This document shows, piece by piece, positions 17,029 through 25,446 of a DNA stretch of 64,000 bases. The position numbers and the translations under genes are program-made. Location of the stretch: assembly GCA_026415135.1 (NCBI GenBank), contig JAOAHS010000032.1, positions 1 to 64,000 of the forward strand. The letters run 5' to 3'. This DNA comes from Calditerrivibrio sp. (GTDB lineage: Bacteria; Chrysiogenota; Deferribacteres; Deferribacterales; Calditerrivibrionaceae). A model generated the notes under the pieces. The model was not told where the DNA came from, did not search any database, and saw nothing but the letters and a program-made list of their open reading frames with translations. How positions within the stretch are numbered: the first letter of the stretch is position 1; every line of letters begins with the position of its first letter.

Positions 17029-17042
17029 AGATATGAAAGCTT

Positions 17043-19715
17043 ATGATCTGGTATAAAAGTGATATAACCCAAATTTTTGAATACCTTGCAACGTCAGAAA
17101 ATGGTCTTTCAACTGAAGAAGCCAAAAAAAGGATAAAACTATACGGCTTTAATAAATTACCCGACTCAAATAAAATTAATATATTCAAAATTATTCTACA
17201 TCAGTTTACAAGCCCACTAATTTACATACTTATAATCTCCGGTGTAATCACCTTTTACCTCAATGAGTATATAGATTCCTTTGTAATATTTGCAGTAGTA
17301 ATTTTAAATGCCCTCATAGGTTTTCCCCAAGAACTAAAGGCTGAAAAAAATGTAAAAGCCCTAAAAGAGATGTTACTACCAAAAGTGAGTATCATAAGGG
17401 ATGGGGTAGCTAACGAAATAAATAACCACGACATCGTTCCCGGTGATATCGTTTTATTATCATCAGGGATGAGGGTACCAGCTGATATCCGTTTGATCTA
17501 TACCAATGAACTTAGAATTGACGAATCTATACTGACTGGGGAGTCTATACCCGCCAATAAAACAGACAAAACTATATCAGAGGACAACCTCACCCCTGGC
17601 GATCAAAAAAACATGGCTTTTATGGGGACATTGATAGTAAGTGGACGAGGTAAAGGGGTTGTGGTTGCCACCGGAACATCTACAGAAATTGGTAAGATAG
17701 CAAAAAACCTTTACGAAATAGAATCCTCCCAAGCTCCCATAAAAACAAAAATTGAAAAGTTTACAAAAGAGATCGGTACTTTTATAATGCTTGCCTCTTT
17801 AATAATCTTTTTTATTGGATTAATAAAAGGTATTAGCGTTAAAACCATGTTCTTGACATCAATTGCTGTAGCCGTTGCTGCTATACCTGAAGGGTTGCCC
17901 ATTGTTGTCACCATAGCATTGTCTGTTGGAGTAGCAAGGATGGCAAAGAAAAACGCAATTATCAGGAAACTACCGGCAGCAGAAACCCTCGGTAGCACTA
18001 CCATCATATGCTCCGACAAAACAGGAACGCTAACAAAAAACGAGATGACCGTTCAAAAAGTCTTTTCCAAAAACACAGTCTATGATATCAAAGGATCTGG
18101 ATATATACCAAAAGGTGAAATATTAAAAGATGGAAAACAGGTTTTATTAAAAGAGTTTGATAACCTTTACCTAACATTCTTAGTGGGGGCTTTATGTAAC
18201 GAATCAACTATCAACATAATAAACGATAAACCTAAGATAACCGGTGATCCCACAGAAGTAGCTCTTATTATTTCAGCAATGAAAGGGGGTCTAAAGATCG
18301 ATCATCTTAAATCAGTATTTAAACTGCTATACACAATACCTTTTGAATCAGAAAAAGGATTTATGGCTACCTTTCATAAACATAATGATACATTTTTTAT
18401 ATTTGTAAAAGGTTCTCCAGAAAAGATTTTCGAACTTTGCTCTTTCCATAGTGAATTGTCTCAACTTGAAGCTATAAAAACTGCTGAAACCTTTTCAAAA
18501 GATGGGATGAGAGTCTTGGCTTTTGCATACAAAGAGATATCTAAAAACACAGCGATATTGTATCAAACTACTGGCCAAAGTGAATATATACATAATGAGC
18601 TAAAGGAACTCACATTTGTGGGACTTCAAGCAATGGTGGATCCTCCAAGACCAGAAGCAATAGAAGCAATAGCAGGTTGTAGAAAGGCTGGAATACGAGT
18701 GGTCATGATTACCGGAGATCATGCCCTTACAGCAAAAACAATAGCAAAACAGCTACTTATAATAATAGATGAGGAAGAGGTTTTAATCGGTAAAGATATA
18801 GAAAACATGAACGACGATGAACTGTTGGAAAAGGTAAAGTATATAAATGTTTATGCAAGAGTTACACCGGAACACAAACTGAGAATAGTAAACCAACTCA
18901 AAAGATTGGGTCATATCGTTGCTGTCACAGGGGATGGGGTAAATGATGCACCAGCTTTAAAATCAGCCCATATAGGTGTAGCAATGGGTAAATCTGGTAC
19001 AGATGTTGCAAAAGAAGCTTCAGACATGGTACTTACAGACGATAATTTTGCAACTATCTATAAAGCAGTAAAAGAGGGGCGCATTGTTTTTGAAAATATA
19101 AGAAAAGTGACCTTTTTTCTCATTCCAACAGCTCTTGGGTCTATACTATCTATACTGGGCACACTGCTTATGAACATACCTATTCCATTAGTACCAGCCC
19201 AACTACTCTGGATAAATATAGTAACCAACGGACTACAGGATGTTTCTTTAGCTTTTGAACCAGGTGAAAAAGGTATTGAAACAAGACCACCCAGAAAACC
19301 TGAAGAACCGATCATGTCCAAAACCCTTATTGAAAGGACATTTTTAATAGGTATTCTCATCGCTCTAGGTGTCATTTATATCTTTCAACACACATTGGAC
19401 AAAGGGTACAGTATAGAAAAAGCAAGAACTATGGCTATGACCACTATGGTCTTTTTTCAATTCTTTCAAGCTTGGAATGCTCGTTCTGAAACTGTATCGA
19501 TATTTAAAATAGATCCTCTCAGCAACAAATTCCTCTTTTTCAGTCTTATTGCTGCCACTTTAGCCCAACTGGCTGTCATATACTTACCACAACTTCAATG
19601 GATATTTAGAACAGAACCTTTGAACTGCAATGACTGGCTTCTATTGCTCTTTATATCATCCAGTGTTGTGATTTTAGTAGAAGTGGATAAATATTTGCGT
19701 AAAAAACTAAAGTAA
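17043..19715 (+). CDS. P2-type cation-transporting ATPase
   Basis: Membrane pump driven by ATP through an aspartyl-phosphate. The 890 residues contain the N-terminal cation-ATPase domain, the TGES actuator motif, IPEGLP in membrane helix 4 (281-286), the phosphorylation site DKTGTLT (Asp325) and the hinge TGDGVNDAP near 637. The overall layout is that of Ca2+/P2 ATPases. In helix 6 the usual NxxTD is NIVTN (Asn729 replaces the key Asp), followed by GLQDVSLAFEPGE. This places it in a poorly characterised branch, and calcium specificity should not be assumed. No accessory or regulator gene is adjacent. The start has no Shine-Dalgarno sequence, but the N-terminus matches the family beginning. 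Confidence 0.92.
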   Translation: MIWYKSDITQIFEYLATSENGLSTEEAKKRIKLYGFNKLPDSNKINIFKIILHQFTSPLIYILIISGVITFYLNEYIDSFVIFAVVILNALIGFPQELKAEKNVKALKEMLLPKVSIIRDGVANEINNHDIVPGDIVLLSSGMRVPADIRLIYTNELRIDESILTGESIPANKTDKTISEDNLTPGDQKNMAFMGTLIVSGRGKGVVVATGTSTEIGKIAKNLYEIESSQAPIKTKIEKFTKEIGTFIMLASLIIFFIGLIKGISVKTMFLTSIAVAVAAIPEGLPIVVTIALSVGVARMAKKNAIIRKLPAAETLGSTTIICSDKTGTLTKNEMTVQKVFSKNTVYDIKGSGYIPKGEILKDGKQVLLKEFDNLYLTFLVGALCNESTINIINDKPKITGDPTEVALIISAMKGGLKIDHLKSVFKLLYTIPFESEKGFMATFHKHNDTFFIFVKGSPEKIFELCSFHSELSQLEAIKTAETFSKDGMRVLAFAYKEISKNTAILYQTTGQSEYIHNELKELTFVGLQAMVDPPRPEAIEAIAGCRKAGIRVVMITGDHALTAKTIAKQLLIIIDEEEVLIGKDIENMNDDELLEKVKYINVYARVTPEHKLRIVNQLKRLGHIVAVTGDGVNDAPALKSAHIGVAMGKSGTDVAKEASDMVLTDDNFATIYKAVKEGRIVFENIRKVTFFLIPTALGSILSILGTLLMNIPIPLVPAQLLWINIVTNGLQDVSLAFEPGEKGIETRPPRKPEEPIMSKTLIERTFLIGILIALGVIYIFQHTLDKGYSIEKARTMAMTTMVFFQFFQAWNARSETVSIFKIDPLSNKFLFFSLIAATLAQLAVIYLPQLQWIFRTEPLNCNDWLLLLFISSSVVILVEVDKYLRKKLK

Positions 19716-19736
19716 CAAAAGTAAATAGATAAAAAC

Positions 19737-19764
19737 TTGATTTTTTTCCAATTAACATTACAAT
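19737..19764 (+). promoter_or_regulatory. Candidate promoter of the FlhG-like fusion gene
   Basis: TTGATT (19737-19742), 16 bp and TACAAT (19759-19764) precede a short leader that contains GGGGGT just before the ATG at 19783. Confidence 0.5.
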
Positions 19765-19782
19765 GAAAATAAATGGGGGTTT

Positions 19783-21714
19783 ATGGAGAAAAATACTACG
19801 ATCATTTCAGTTGCAAGTGGTAAAGGTGGGGTAGGTAAAAGCAATTTTTCACTAAATCTATCTTTAGCTCTTGCAGAAAAAAACAAGACAACTGCCCTAT
19901 TCGATGCAGATCTTTCTTTGGGTAATGCCTCTTTGTTACTTGGTACTAATCCCCAAAAAACCATTTTAAATCTTGTAGAAGAGGATGTCTCCATCAATGA
20001 CATCGTTTACAAAAACAAGAAATATGACAATTTTCTACTAATCCCTGCTGGTACAGGGATTACGAAGTTTGCCAACCTCAGTAAAACCGATAAAGAGAAG
20101 ATCACCTTCAAGATAAATGAATTCAAATCTAATGTAGACTTTTTCGTTATTGACACCGCGGCAGGTGCCTCTGATGAGGTTTTACATTTTATAAAAATGT
20201 CAGATATCTTGATTTTGATTATAATACCTGAAATCACATCCATCAAAGATGCCTATGGTCTTTTAAAAATCCTAAAAGATAAAGAGATCATAAAGAAAAC
20301 ATATGTCGTGATAAATAGAGCAAGATCAAAAAGTCAGGTAAAAAACATTTTTGAAAAGTTTGAGGAAACTGTAAAAAAATTTTTAAACCTGGATATCGAG
20401 CTATTAGGCCCAATACCTTTTAACCCCAAAATCTCTGAGGCTGTAAATAATCAAACACCCATCTTGTATTATGAACCTGAGGGTAGCACTGCCAATCTCT
20501 TCAGACAGTATGCTAATCTATTTTCGGAGTATATGATTGGTAAAAGGGAGATTAACGATCTCTTATCCAATTTAATTCTAGTAAATAAAGAAGAGGACCT
20601 GTACAGCGAAGAAACAACCCAGATAAAACCTGTTGTAGATGAATCTATTTTTTTTAGTTTGGAGCAAAATATAAATAAGATAATCTCAGAAATAAACAAT
20701 ATTAACAAGACGATAAAAATAAACTTAAGAAGAAACCTATTAAACCTCCCAAAAGACGATTATTTTTCTGAATTTCAAGTAGGCAGAGAGCTTGTTTTCA
20801 TAGAAAAAAATAGTTACTACATCACTTCAACTATCTTAGGATGGGACTTTGGAAACTATCTTTTTGTAAAGATAAACAAAAAATTATTAGACTTTTTAGA
20901 AAACACAACCATAATCTCTGCTCGATACAGCTATCAGGATAAACTTATAGAGTTTAAAACAAAACTACTGCACAAACCATCAGAATTAGATGAAATCGCC
21001 CTCTTTTCTTATCCCAAAAAATACATAGAAACCTCATTAAGAGGAAATAAGAGATATAAGGTGAACTTAGGGGCTATTATACTCATTGGTAATAATGTAT
21101 ATAAAGGTAAAATTATAGATCTAAATCAATCTGGAGCACTAATAGAATCAGAAGTATCTATGAATTTAGAAGATATATGTAGAATATCATTTGTTCTACC
21201 GGATGGTAAACTGATAGAAAATATAGCATGTAAAGTAAAAAACATAAGAGATGTAACAAAATATGGTGTAAGCTTCGAATCGATTTCACCTCTATCGCTC
21301 AGAAGATTAAGCAATTTTTTTGAAATATATGAAAGGATAACTGGGGGTAAAGAATCGATCACAGAAGTTAAAAAGACAGAAGGTAATTTGGAGAATATAA
21401 GTCCCATGGATTTAGTACAAGTTCTATCCATATCAAATAAAATATGTGTTTTAGAATTAGTAGGCAATGAAATATCTGGAAAGATCTATTTTGATAAAGG
21501 ATCTGTCGTACACGCCGAATCTAAAAACCTATCTGGTCTCGATGCCTTTTATTTTCTAATGGAATTAGCAGAAGGGGAGTTTTTAATAAACGACATGCCC
21601 TCATCAAACATTACCCAAAGAACCATATCAAAATCTACCAATCAACTGCTACTTGATTCAGCATTTGTTATAGACACCAGGAAAAACCTATTAAAAAACA
21701 AGACGGATATTTAA
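19783..21714 (+). CDS. FlhG/MinD-like ATPase fused to PilZ and DUF4388 domains
   Basis: The 643-residue protein has three parts. Residues 1-255 are a ParA/MinD-superfamily ATPase closest in type to FlhG (FleN), with deviant Walker A GKGGVGKS (13-20) and VIDTAAG near 122-128. FlhG controls flagellar number and placement. Residues about 325-520 resemble a YcgR-type N-domain plus PilZ, with the c-di-GMP-binding arginines R420xxxR424 and DLNQSG at 446-451 (Asn in place of the usual Ser). Residues about 533-630 match DUF4388, found in many signalling proteins. I know FlhG as a stand-alone protein, so a covalent link to a c-di-GMP sensor would join flagellar positioning directly to second-messenger level. 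No flagellar structural genes are adjacent. A terminator hairpin overlaps the stop codon. Confidence 0.85.
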   Translation: MEKNTTIISVASGKGGVGKSNFSLNLSLALAEKNKTTALFDADLSLGNASLLLGTNPQKTILNLVEEDVSINDIVYKNKKYDNFLLIPAGTGITKFANLSKTDKEKITFKINEFKSNVDFFVIDTAAGASDEVLHFIKMSDILILIIIPEITSIKDAYGLLKILKDKEIIKKTYVVINRARSKSQVKNIFEKFEETVKKFLNLDIELLGPIPFNPKISEAVNNQTPILYYEPEGSTANLFRQYANLFSEYMIGKREINDLLSNLILVNKEEDLYSEETTQIKPVVDESIFFSLEQNINKIISEINNINKTIKINLRRNLLNLPKDDYFSEFQVGRELVFIEKNSYYITSTILGWDFGNYLFVKINKKLLDFLENTTIISARYSYQDKLIEFKTKLLHKPSELDEIALFSYPKKYIETSLRGNKRYKVNLGAIILIGNNVYKGKIIDLNQSGALIESEVSMNLEDICRISFVLPDGKLIENIACKVKNIRDVTKYGVSFESISPLSLRRLSNFFEIYERITGGKESITEVKKTEGNLENISPMDLVQVLSISNKICVLELVGNEISGKIYFDKGSVVHAESKNLSGLDAFYFLMELAEGEFLINDMPSSNITQRTISKSTNQLLLDSAFVIDTRKNLLKNKTDI

Positions 21715-21721
21715 TCCGTCT
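21701..21721 (-). terminator. Hairpin terminator between convergent genes
   Basis: AGACGGAT (21701-21708) pairs with ATCCGTCT (21714-21721). On the minus strand it is followed by a T-rich tract (complement of the A run at 21693-21699), ending the DUF362 gene. On the plus strand the U tract is weak and the stem contains the FlhG-fusion stop codon. Confidence 0.7.
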
Positions 21722-21724
21722 TCA

Positions 21725-22792
21725 TCAATCTATGGTTATTAGATCGTACTCCCTTTTACCCAAGCCAAGATATTCCGCATGAGAAAGTTGAATTTCAGGC
21801 GACAGATACGGATATATATCCACAAAAGGATCCTTACCAGCAAACTGTTTCAACACTAAATCATAAGAAGCCTGATCAATGGCTACAGGATCAGTGGATG
21901 ATAAAAATCCAATATCTGCACATATAGGTGCATCATTACCTGGGTAACAATCACAAGCTGGACTTATATTTATAAGAAAATTTACGTATAATATCTTACC
22001 TCTTAGGGCCTTATGTACCCCCAAAGCATACTCAGCCATTTTTAATTGGGTGTTTTCTGTTGTCTCATCCCAGTTTATACCTATTGCCCCCTCAGGACAC
22101 ACAGCTATGCATCTGGCACAACCGGTACATTTTTCATTAATAAAAGCTTTGGGCTTTATATCTATAGCACTGTGGGCACATGCTGAAAGACATCTACCGC
22201 AGGAAGTGCACTTTTCTTGATGGACTTTCGGTCTGGTAACAGAATGCATCTCAAGCTTACCCTGCCTTGAAGCACAACCCATGGATAAATTTTTTATAGC
22301 TCCACCAAAACCTGATACCTCATGCCCTTTGAAATGGGACACACAAACCATACCATCAGCATTCACTATATCTGAAGCCAATTTTACACTTTTTAAATAT
22401 TTGCCACCGATCTCCACATCAACACTGTTCTCCCCCCTGAGACCATCTGCAATAATTGTAGGTACGCCAAGAGTGGAATAACCAAAACCATTTAAATTAA
22501 CATTGTGCAGATGATCCACACTGTTAGTCCTCATCCCAACATAGAGCGTATTTGTATCTGTAAGATAAGGATTTGTCTTTAAATTTTTTAAGACTTCAAC
22601 TACAGGCCTAAGATAAATTGGGGAAACAAAAGCGGTATTACCCAACTCCCCAAAATGGGTTTTGATAGCTATGATCTCACCTTTTGAAAAAAACTTTTCA
22701 GGAGAACATTTATTTAGGAGCTTTTTTATTTTGTTAAGGGAAGAAGTATGTTTTTTATTTTTTACTGATGCAAAGTAAACAGTTGGCCTCAT
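21725..22792 (-). CDS. DUF362 protein with two 4Fe-4S ferredoxin motifs
   Basis: The 355 residues combine a DUF362 domain with a ferredoxin-type insert containing CTSCGRCLSACAHSAIDI and CTGCARCIAVCPEGAI, enough to bind two 4Fe-4S clusters. The function of the DUF362 family is not established. Members are common in anaerobes and are thought to take part in redox reactions. No signal peptide is seen, so it is probably cytoplasmic. It follows the aldehyde dehydrogenase gene by 4 bp on the same strand. The ferredoxin centres could take electrons from that oxidation, but this is only context. Confidence 0.88.
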   Translation of the reverse strand: MRPTVYFASVKNKKHTSSLNKIKKLLNKCSPEKFFSKGEIIAIKTHFGELGNTAFVSPIYLRPVVEVLKNLKTNPYLTDTNTLYVGMRTNSVDHLHNVNLNGFGYSTLGVPTIIADGLRGENSVDVEIGGKYLKSVKLASDIVNADGMVCVSHFKGHEVSGFGGAIKNLSMGCASRQGKLEMHSVTRPKVHQEKCTSCGRCLSACAHSAIDIKPKAFINEKCTGCARCIAVCPEGAIGINWDETTENTQLKMAEYALGVHKALRGKILYVNFLINISPACDCYPGNDAPICADIGFLSSTDPVAIDQASYDLVLKQFAGKDPFVDIYPYLSPEIQLSHAEYLGLGKREYDLITID

Positions 22793-22796
22793 ACGA

Positions 22797-24221
22797 TTAC
22801 TCCAAATTAAATACCACGGTTTTTATCTCCGTCATCTCTTCAACTGCAAATCTTGGACCTTCTCTACCTGTCCCAGAAAGTTTTACACCACCATAAGGCA
22901 TTTGATCAACTCTAAAAGTAGGCATATCGTTTATCATCACACCACCCACTTCTAACTCATCTATAGCTTTAAAAGCTGATTTTATGTCTTTTGTAAATAT
23001 GCCTGCCTGAAGCCCAAATTTCGAATTGTTCGATTTTTCAATAGCTTCTTCTAAGGTCTTATATTTCATAACACATACAACAGGCCCAAAAATCTCCTCA
23101 CTTACCACCTTCATCGTTTCATTCGTATCAGACAGGACAGTAGGCTCCAAAAGAGCCCATACCCTTTTCCCACCACACAAAAGCTTAGCCCCTTTGGCGA
23201 TAGCTTCATTTATCCACTCTTCGACCCTTATCGCTTCTCTCTCCTCTATCATTGGCCCTACTACCACATTTTCATCCAATTGAGAGCCAAAAGGTGTGTG
23301 TCTTACAGCATTCACAAATTGTTTGGTGAACTCCTCATAAATATCTTCATGTACATAAATCCTCTGAATACTGATACAAACCTGTCCAGAGTTTGCAAAC
23401 CCACCTATCACACATTTAGGGAGAGCAGATGATATGTCAGCATCTTTATGTATAATCACAGCCGAGTTATTACCAAGCTCGAGGGTAACCTTTTTCATCC
23501 CAGCCTTTTTCTTTATCTCAAGACCCACTTCTGGTGAGCCAGTAAAACTAATCATAGCAATCTTATCTGACTCCACCATTCTATTCCCCACTACAGAACC
23601 AGACCCAACTAAAAGAGTAATACCCTCTTTAGGTAAACCAGCTTCTAATAGTATTTCCACAAGCTTGGCTGAGGTAAGTGGTGTCGTTGTTGCCGGCTTT
23701 AAAACAATAGCATTACCCGCAGCAATAGCAGGGGCAACTTTATGTGCAACAAGGTTTAGAGGGAAATTAAAAGGTGTTATGGCACCTATAACACCCAAAG
23801 GGTATCTTTTATAATAGCCAAATCTATTTTTACCTGTTGCTGCAGCATCCAACGGGATTAATTCCCCAGACAACCTTCTGGCCTCGTCAGCAGCAAACTG
23901 AAACGTCTCTGAACTCCTTAGCACTTCACCCTTAGCAAATCTCATCGCTTTACCACTTTCAAGAGCAATCGTCTTGGCAAGGGTATCAAAGTTGTCTAAA
24001 ATGAGCTTTGAAGCTTTGCTCAAAATCTCACCTCGCTCTTTGGCTGTAAGTTTGGCCATTATCGACCTATTATTATAAGCATAATTTATCCCCCTATCCG
24101 TCCATTCATTGTTTGATATACATATTTTTGATATCAAAGAGTTATCGTATGGATTTAGTACATCTATATAACTTCCGGTATCAACCCAATTACCCTCGAT
24201 GAATAACTTTTGCACCTGCAT
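22797..24221 (-). CDS. NAD(P)-dependent aldehyde dehydrogenase
   Basis: The 474-residue protein is a full-length member of the aldehyde dehydrogenase superfamily. It has the nucleotide-binding segment ITPFNFPLNLVAHK, the general-base glutamate in VTLELGNNS, the catalytic cysteine in SGQVCISIQR, and EEIFGPVV near the C-terminus. The sequence is closest in style to the lactaldehyde / glyceraldehyde-3-phosphate dehydrogenase-like group of anaerobes and archaea. The natural aldehyde cannot be named. The start at 24221 is chosen because GGGAGG lies just upstream; an in-frame ATG 11 codons earlier has no ribosome binding site. It is the first gene of a pair with the DUF362 protein. Confidence 0.9.
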   Translation of the reverse strand: MQVQKLFIEGNWVDTGSYIDVLNPYDNSLISKICISNNEWTDRGINYAYNNRSIMAKLTAKERGEILSKASKLILDNFDTLAKTIALESGKAMRFAKGEVLRSSETFQFAADEARRLSGELIPLDAAATGKNRFGYYKRYPLGVIGAITPFNFPLNLVAHKVAPAIAAGNAIVLKPATTTPLTSAKLVEILLEAGLPKEGITLLVGSGSVVGNRMVESDKIAMISFTGSPEVGLEIKKKAGMKKVTLELGNNSAVIIHKDADISSALPKCVIGGFANSGQVCISIQRIYVHEDIYEEFTKQFVNAVRHTPFGSQLDENVVVGPMIEEREAIRVEEWINEAIAKGAKLLCGGKRVWALLEPTVLSDTNETMKVVSEEIFGPVVCVMKYKTLEEAIEKSNNSKFGLQAGIFTKDIKSAFKAIDELEVGGVMINDMPTFRVDQMPYGGVKLSGTGREGPRFAVEEMTEIKTVVFNLE

Positions 24222-24244
24222 AGCTACCTCCCTTTTTTTGATTA

Positions 24245-24288
24245 AGATTATCATTTTATCTCTTGACTTTCAACAAATTTTTTATAAT
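24245..24288. promoter_or_regulatory. Overlapping divergent promoters for ALDH (minus) and DUF2905 (plus)
   Basis: Minus strand: TTGAAA (24268-24273), 17 bp, TAATCT (24245-24250). Plus strand: TTGACT (24263-24268), then a perfect TATAAT (24283-24288) with a short 14-bp spacer, ending 10 bases before the DUF2905 ATG. The two elements share bases, so they could exclude one another. Confidence 0.4.
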
Positions 24289-24298
24289 TTCGTTTTAT

Positions 24299-24520
24299 AT
24301 GGAGAACTTTGGCGGATTTGGAAAAATACTCATTACAATAGGTGTACTTCTTATTATTGTAGGCTTATTTTTTCATTTTGGTGAAAAAATAGGTTTAGGT
24401 AGGTTACCCGGCGATATAAATATAAAAAAAGATAACTTTAGCTTCCATTTCCCCATAGTTACTTCAATCATTATCAGTATTATTCTAACAATTTTGTTAA
24501 ATATTTTTTTTAAAAAGTAG
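24299..24520 (+). CDS. DUF2905 small membrane protein
   Basis: The 73-residue protein has two membrane helices separated by the family signature LGRLPGDINIKKDNFSFHFP, which matches DUF2905. The function is unknown. The ATG at 24299 is used because it gives the family-typical N-terminus (MENFGGFGKI). The earlier in-frame TTG lies inside the presumed promoter. No Shine-Dalgarno sequence is present, so the transcript may have a very short leader. The cspA terminator lies just beyond its stop codon and could serve both convergent genes. Confidence 0.85.
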   Translation: MENFGGFGKILITIGVLLIIVGLFFHFGEKIGLGRLPGDINIKKDNFSFHFPIVTSIIISIILTILLNIFFKK

Positions 24521-24524
24521 GAAC

Positions 24525-24548
24525 AAAAAACCCCGCCATTTAGGCGGG
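24525..24548 (-). terminator. Rho-independent terminator of the cold-shock gene
   Basis: CCCGCC (24532-24537) pairs with GGCGGG (24543-24548) across ATTTA. On the minus strand it is followed by six or more T. Confidence 0.88.
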
Positions 24549-24571
24549 TGTAATTTTCTTGGTAAGTGGAA

Positions 24572-24775
24572 CTATCCTCTTACAACATTTGCAGCTTGCG
24601 GACCTTTAGGACCTTTTACGATATCAAACTTTACTTTGTCTCCCTCTTTAAGGCTCTTAAAACCATCCATTGCAATTGCAGAGTAATGTACAAATACATC
24701 CTCTCCTGTTGAGCTGGTAATAAAACCATACCCTTTTGTGTCGTTAAACCACTTAACTGTTCCTGTGTTACTCAT
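24572..24775 (-). CDS. Cold-shock-domain RNA-binding protein (CspA family)
   Basis: A 67-residue cold-shock domain protein that binds single-stranded RNA/DNA and melts RNA structure. The RNP1 motif KGYGFIT and RNP2 motif DVFVHYSAI are intact, and the length is that of a single CSD. It is flanked by its own promoter and terminator. The roughly 40-nt leader contains a small hairpin (AGAGC/GCTCT, 24801-24816). An AGGTGA ribosome binding site precedes the ATG. Confidence 0.95.
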   Translation of the reverse strand: MSNTGTVKWFNDTKGYGFITSSTGEDVFVHYSAIAMDGFKSLKEGDKVKFDIVKGPKGPQAANVVRG

Positions 24776-24822
24776 AACATTTCACCTCATTGTTAAATTA
24801 CAGAGCTATCTGCTCTAAAATT

Positions 24823-24850
24823 AATATAGCAGTTTTAATGGGTTTGTCAA
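24823..24850 (-). promoter_or_regulatory. Promoter of the cold-shock gene
   Basis: On the minus strand TTGACA (24845-24850), a 16-bp spacer and TATATT (24823-24828) form a near-consensus sigma-70 promoter about 48 bp before the ATG. Confidence 0.7.
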
Positions 24851-24879
24851 ACAATATTTTTAAAAAAATAAAAAATGTT

Positions 24880-25197
24880 TTAAAAAAAGTAGTGAAATAT
24901 ATAGTCAATTCTACCTCTTTTTATTAAATAAATTCCGCTAAATTTCATAACCTCTTTAATTTTCAACCTCATCTCATGCTTGTAGCAATGTATCTTACAA
25001 TCTTTACACTTAGGCTTGGGGTCAAGGGGACACTTTTCATCCCTCTTCAGAGCGTACTCCAAGAGATAGGCACATTCCCCACATAAACCATCCATAGAAA
25101 GGCTTGCCCCATTTTTTAAATGATGCTCCCTGCAGTATATACTTATAAACCTTTTTAAAGTTTTTGCATCTTTTTTTATTCTCTTTGATTTTTCCAT
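24880..25197 (-). CDS. YgbA_NO-family (nitrous oxide-stimulated promoter) Cys-rich protein
   Basis: The 105 residues match the small YgbA_NO family: basic N-terminus, FISIYCREHH, LCGECAYLLEYALKRDEKCP, CKDCKIHCY and VMKFSG near the end. Seven or so conserved cysteines suggest metal or Fe-S binding. In enterobacteria ygbA is controlled by the NO sensor NsrR and linked to recovery from nitrosative stress; that link is family knowledge, not shown here. It is the last gene of a five-gene operon, one base after the preceding stop. Its presence is the main clue that the operon responds to NO or anaerobic nitrogen-oxide respiration. Confidence 0.82.
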   Translation of the reverse strand: MEKSKRIKKDAKTLKRFISIYCREHHLKNGASLSMDGLCGECAYLLEYALKRDEKCPLDPKPKCKDCKIHCYKHEMRLKIKEVMKFSGIYLIKRGRIDYIFHYFF

Positions 25198-25198
25198 T

Positions 25199-25438
25199 TC
25201 AGTAGTCTATACCAGCCTTTTGAACATACTTCTTATCAAAAGCATGACAAGGTGTAACACCGTACACCATAGAGCATTTGGGGCATCTTGCTTCAAATGT
25301 CTCCATTAAAAAATGTTCACCACATTCACATTCCACCTCAAATGGTGAAGACATGAATTGATTATTAAACCCCATAAGTCTTAATTTGTCCACTACCTCC
25401 TTACCATTTTCAAAATTCCCTGAACAACCCTGATGCAT
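25199..25438 (-). CDS. Small Cys-rich zinc-ribbon-like protein
   Basis: No named family is recognised. The 79-residue protein has cysteines at 5, 37, 39, 52, 55 and 64, arranged CECGEHF then CPKCSMVYG, which resembles a zinc ribbon or a small metal-transfer protein. No signal peptide is present. It lies 8 bp after the ABC ATPase gene and one base before the YgbA_NO gene. As part of this operon it is a candidate metal carrier or adaptor for the GTPase or ATPase, by inference only. Confidence 0.7.
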   Translation of the reverse strand: MHQGCSGNFENGKEVVDKLRLMGFNNQFMSSPFEVECECGEHFLMETFEARCPKCSMVYGVTPCHAFDKKYVQKAGIDY

Positions 25439-25446
25439 AGTTCACC

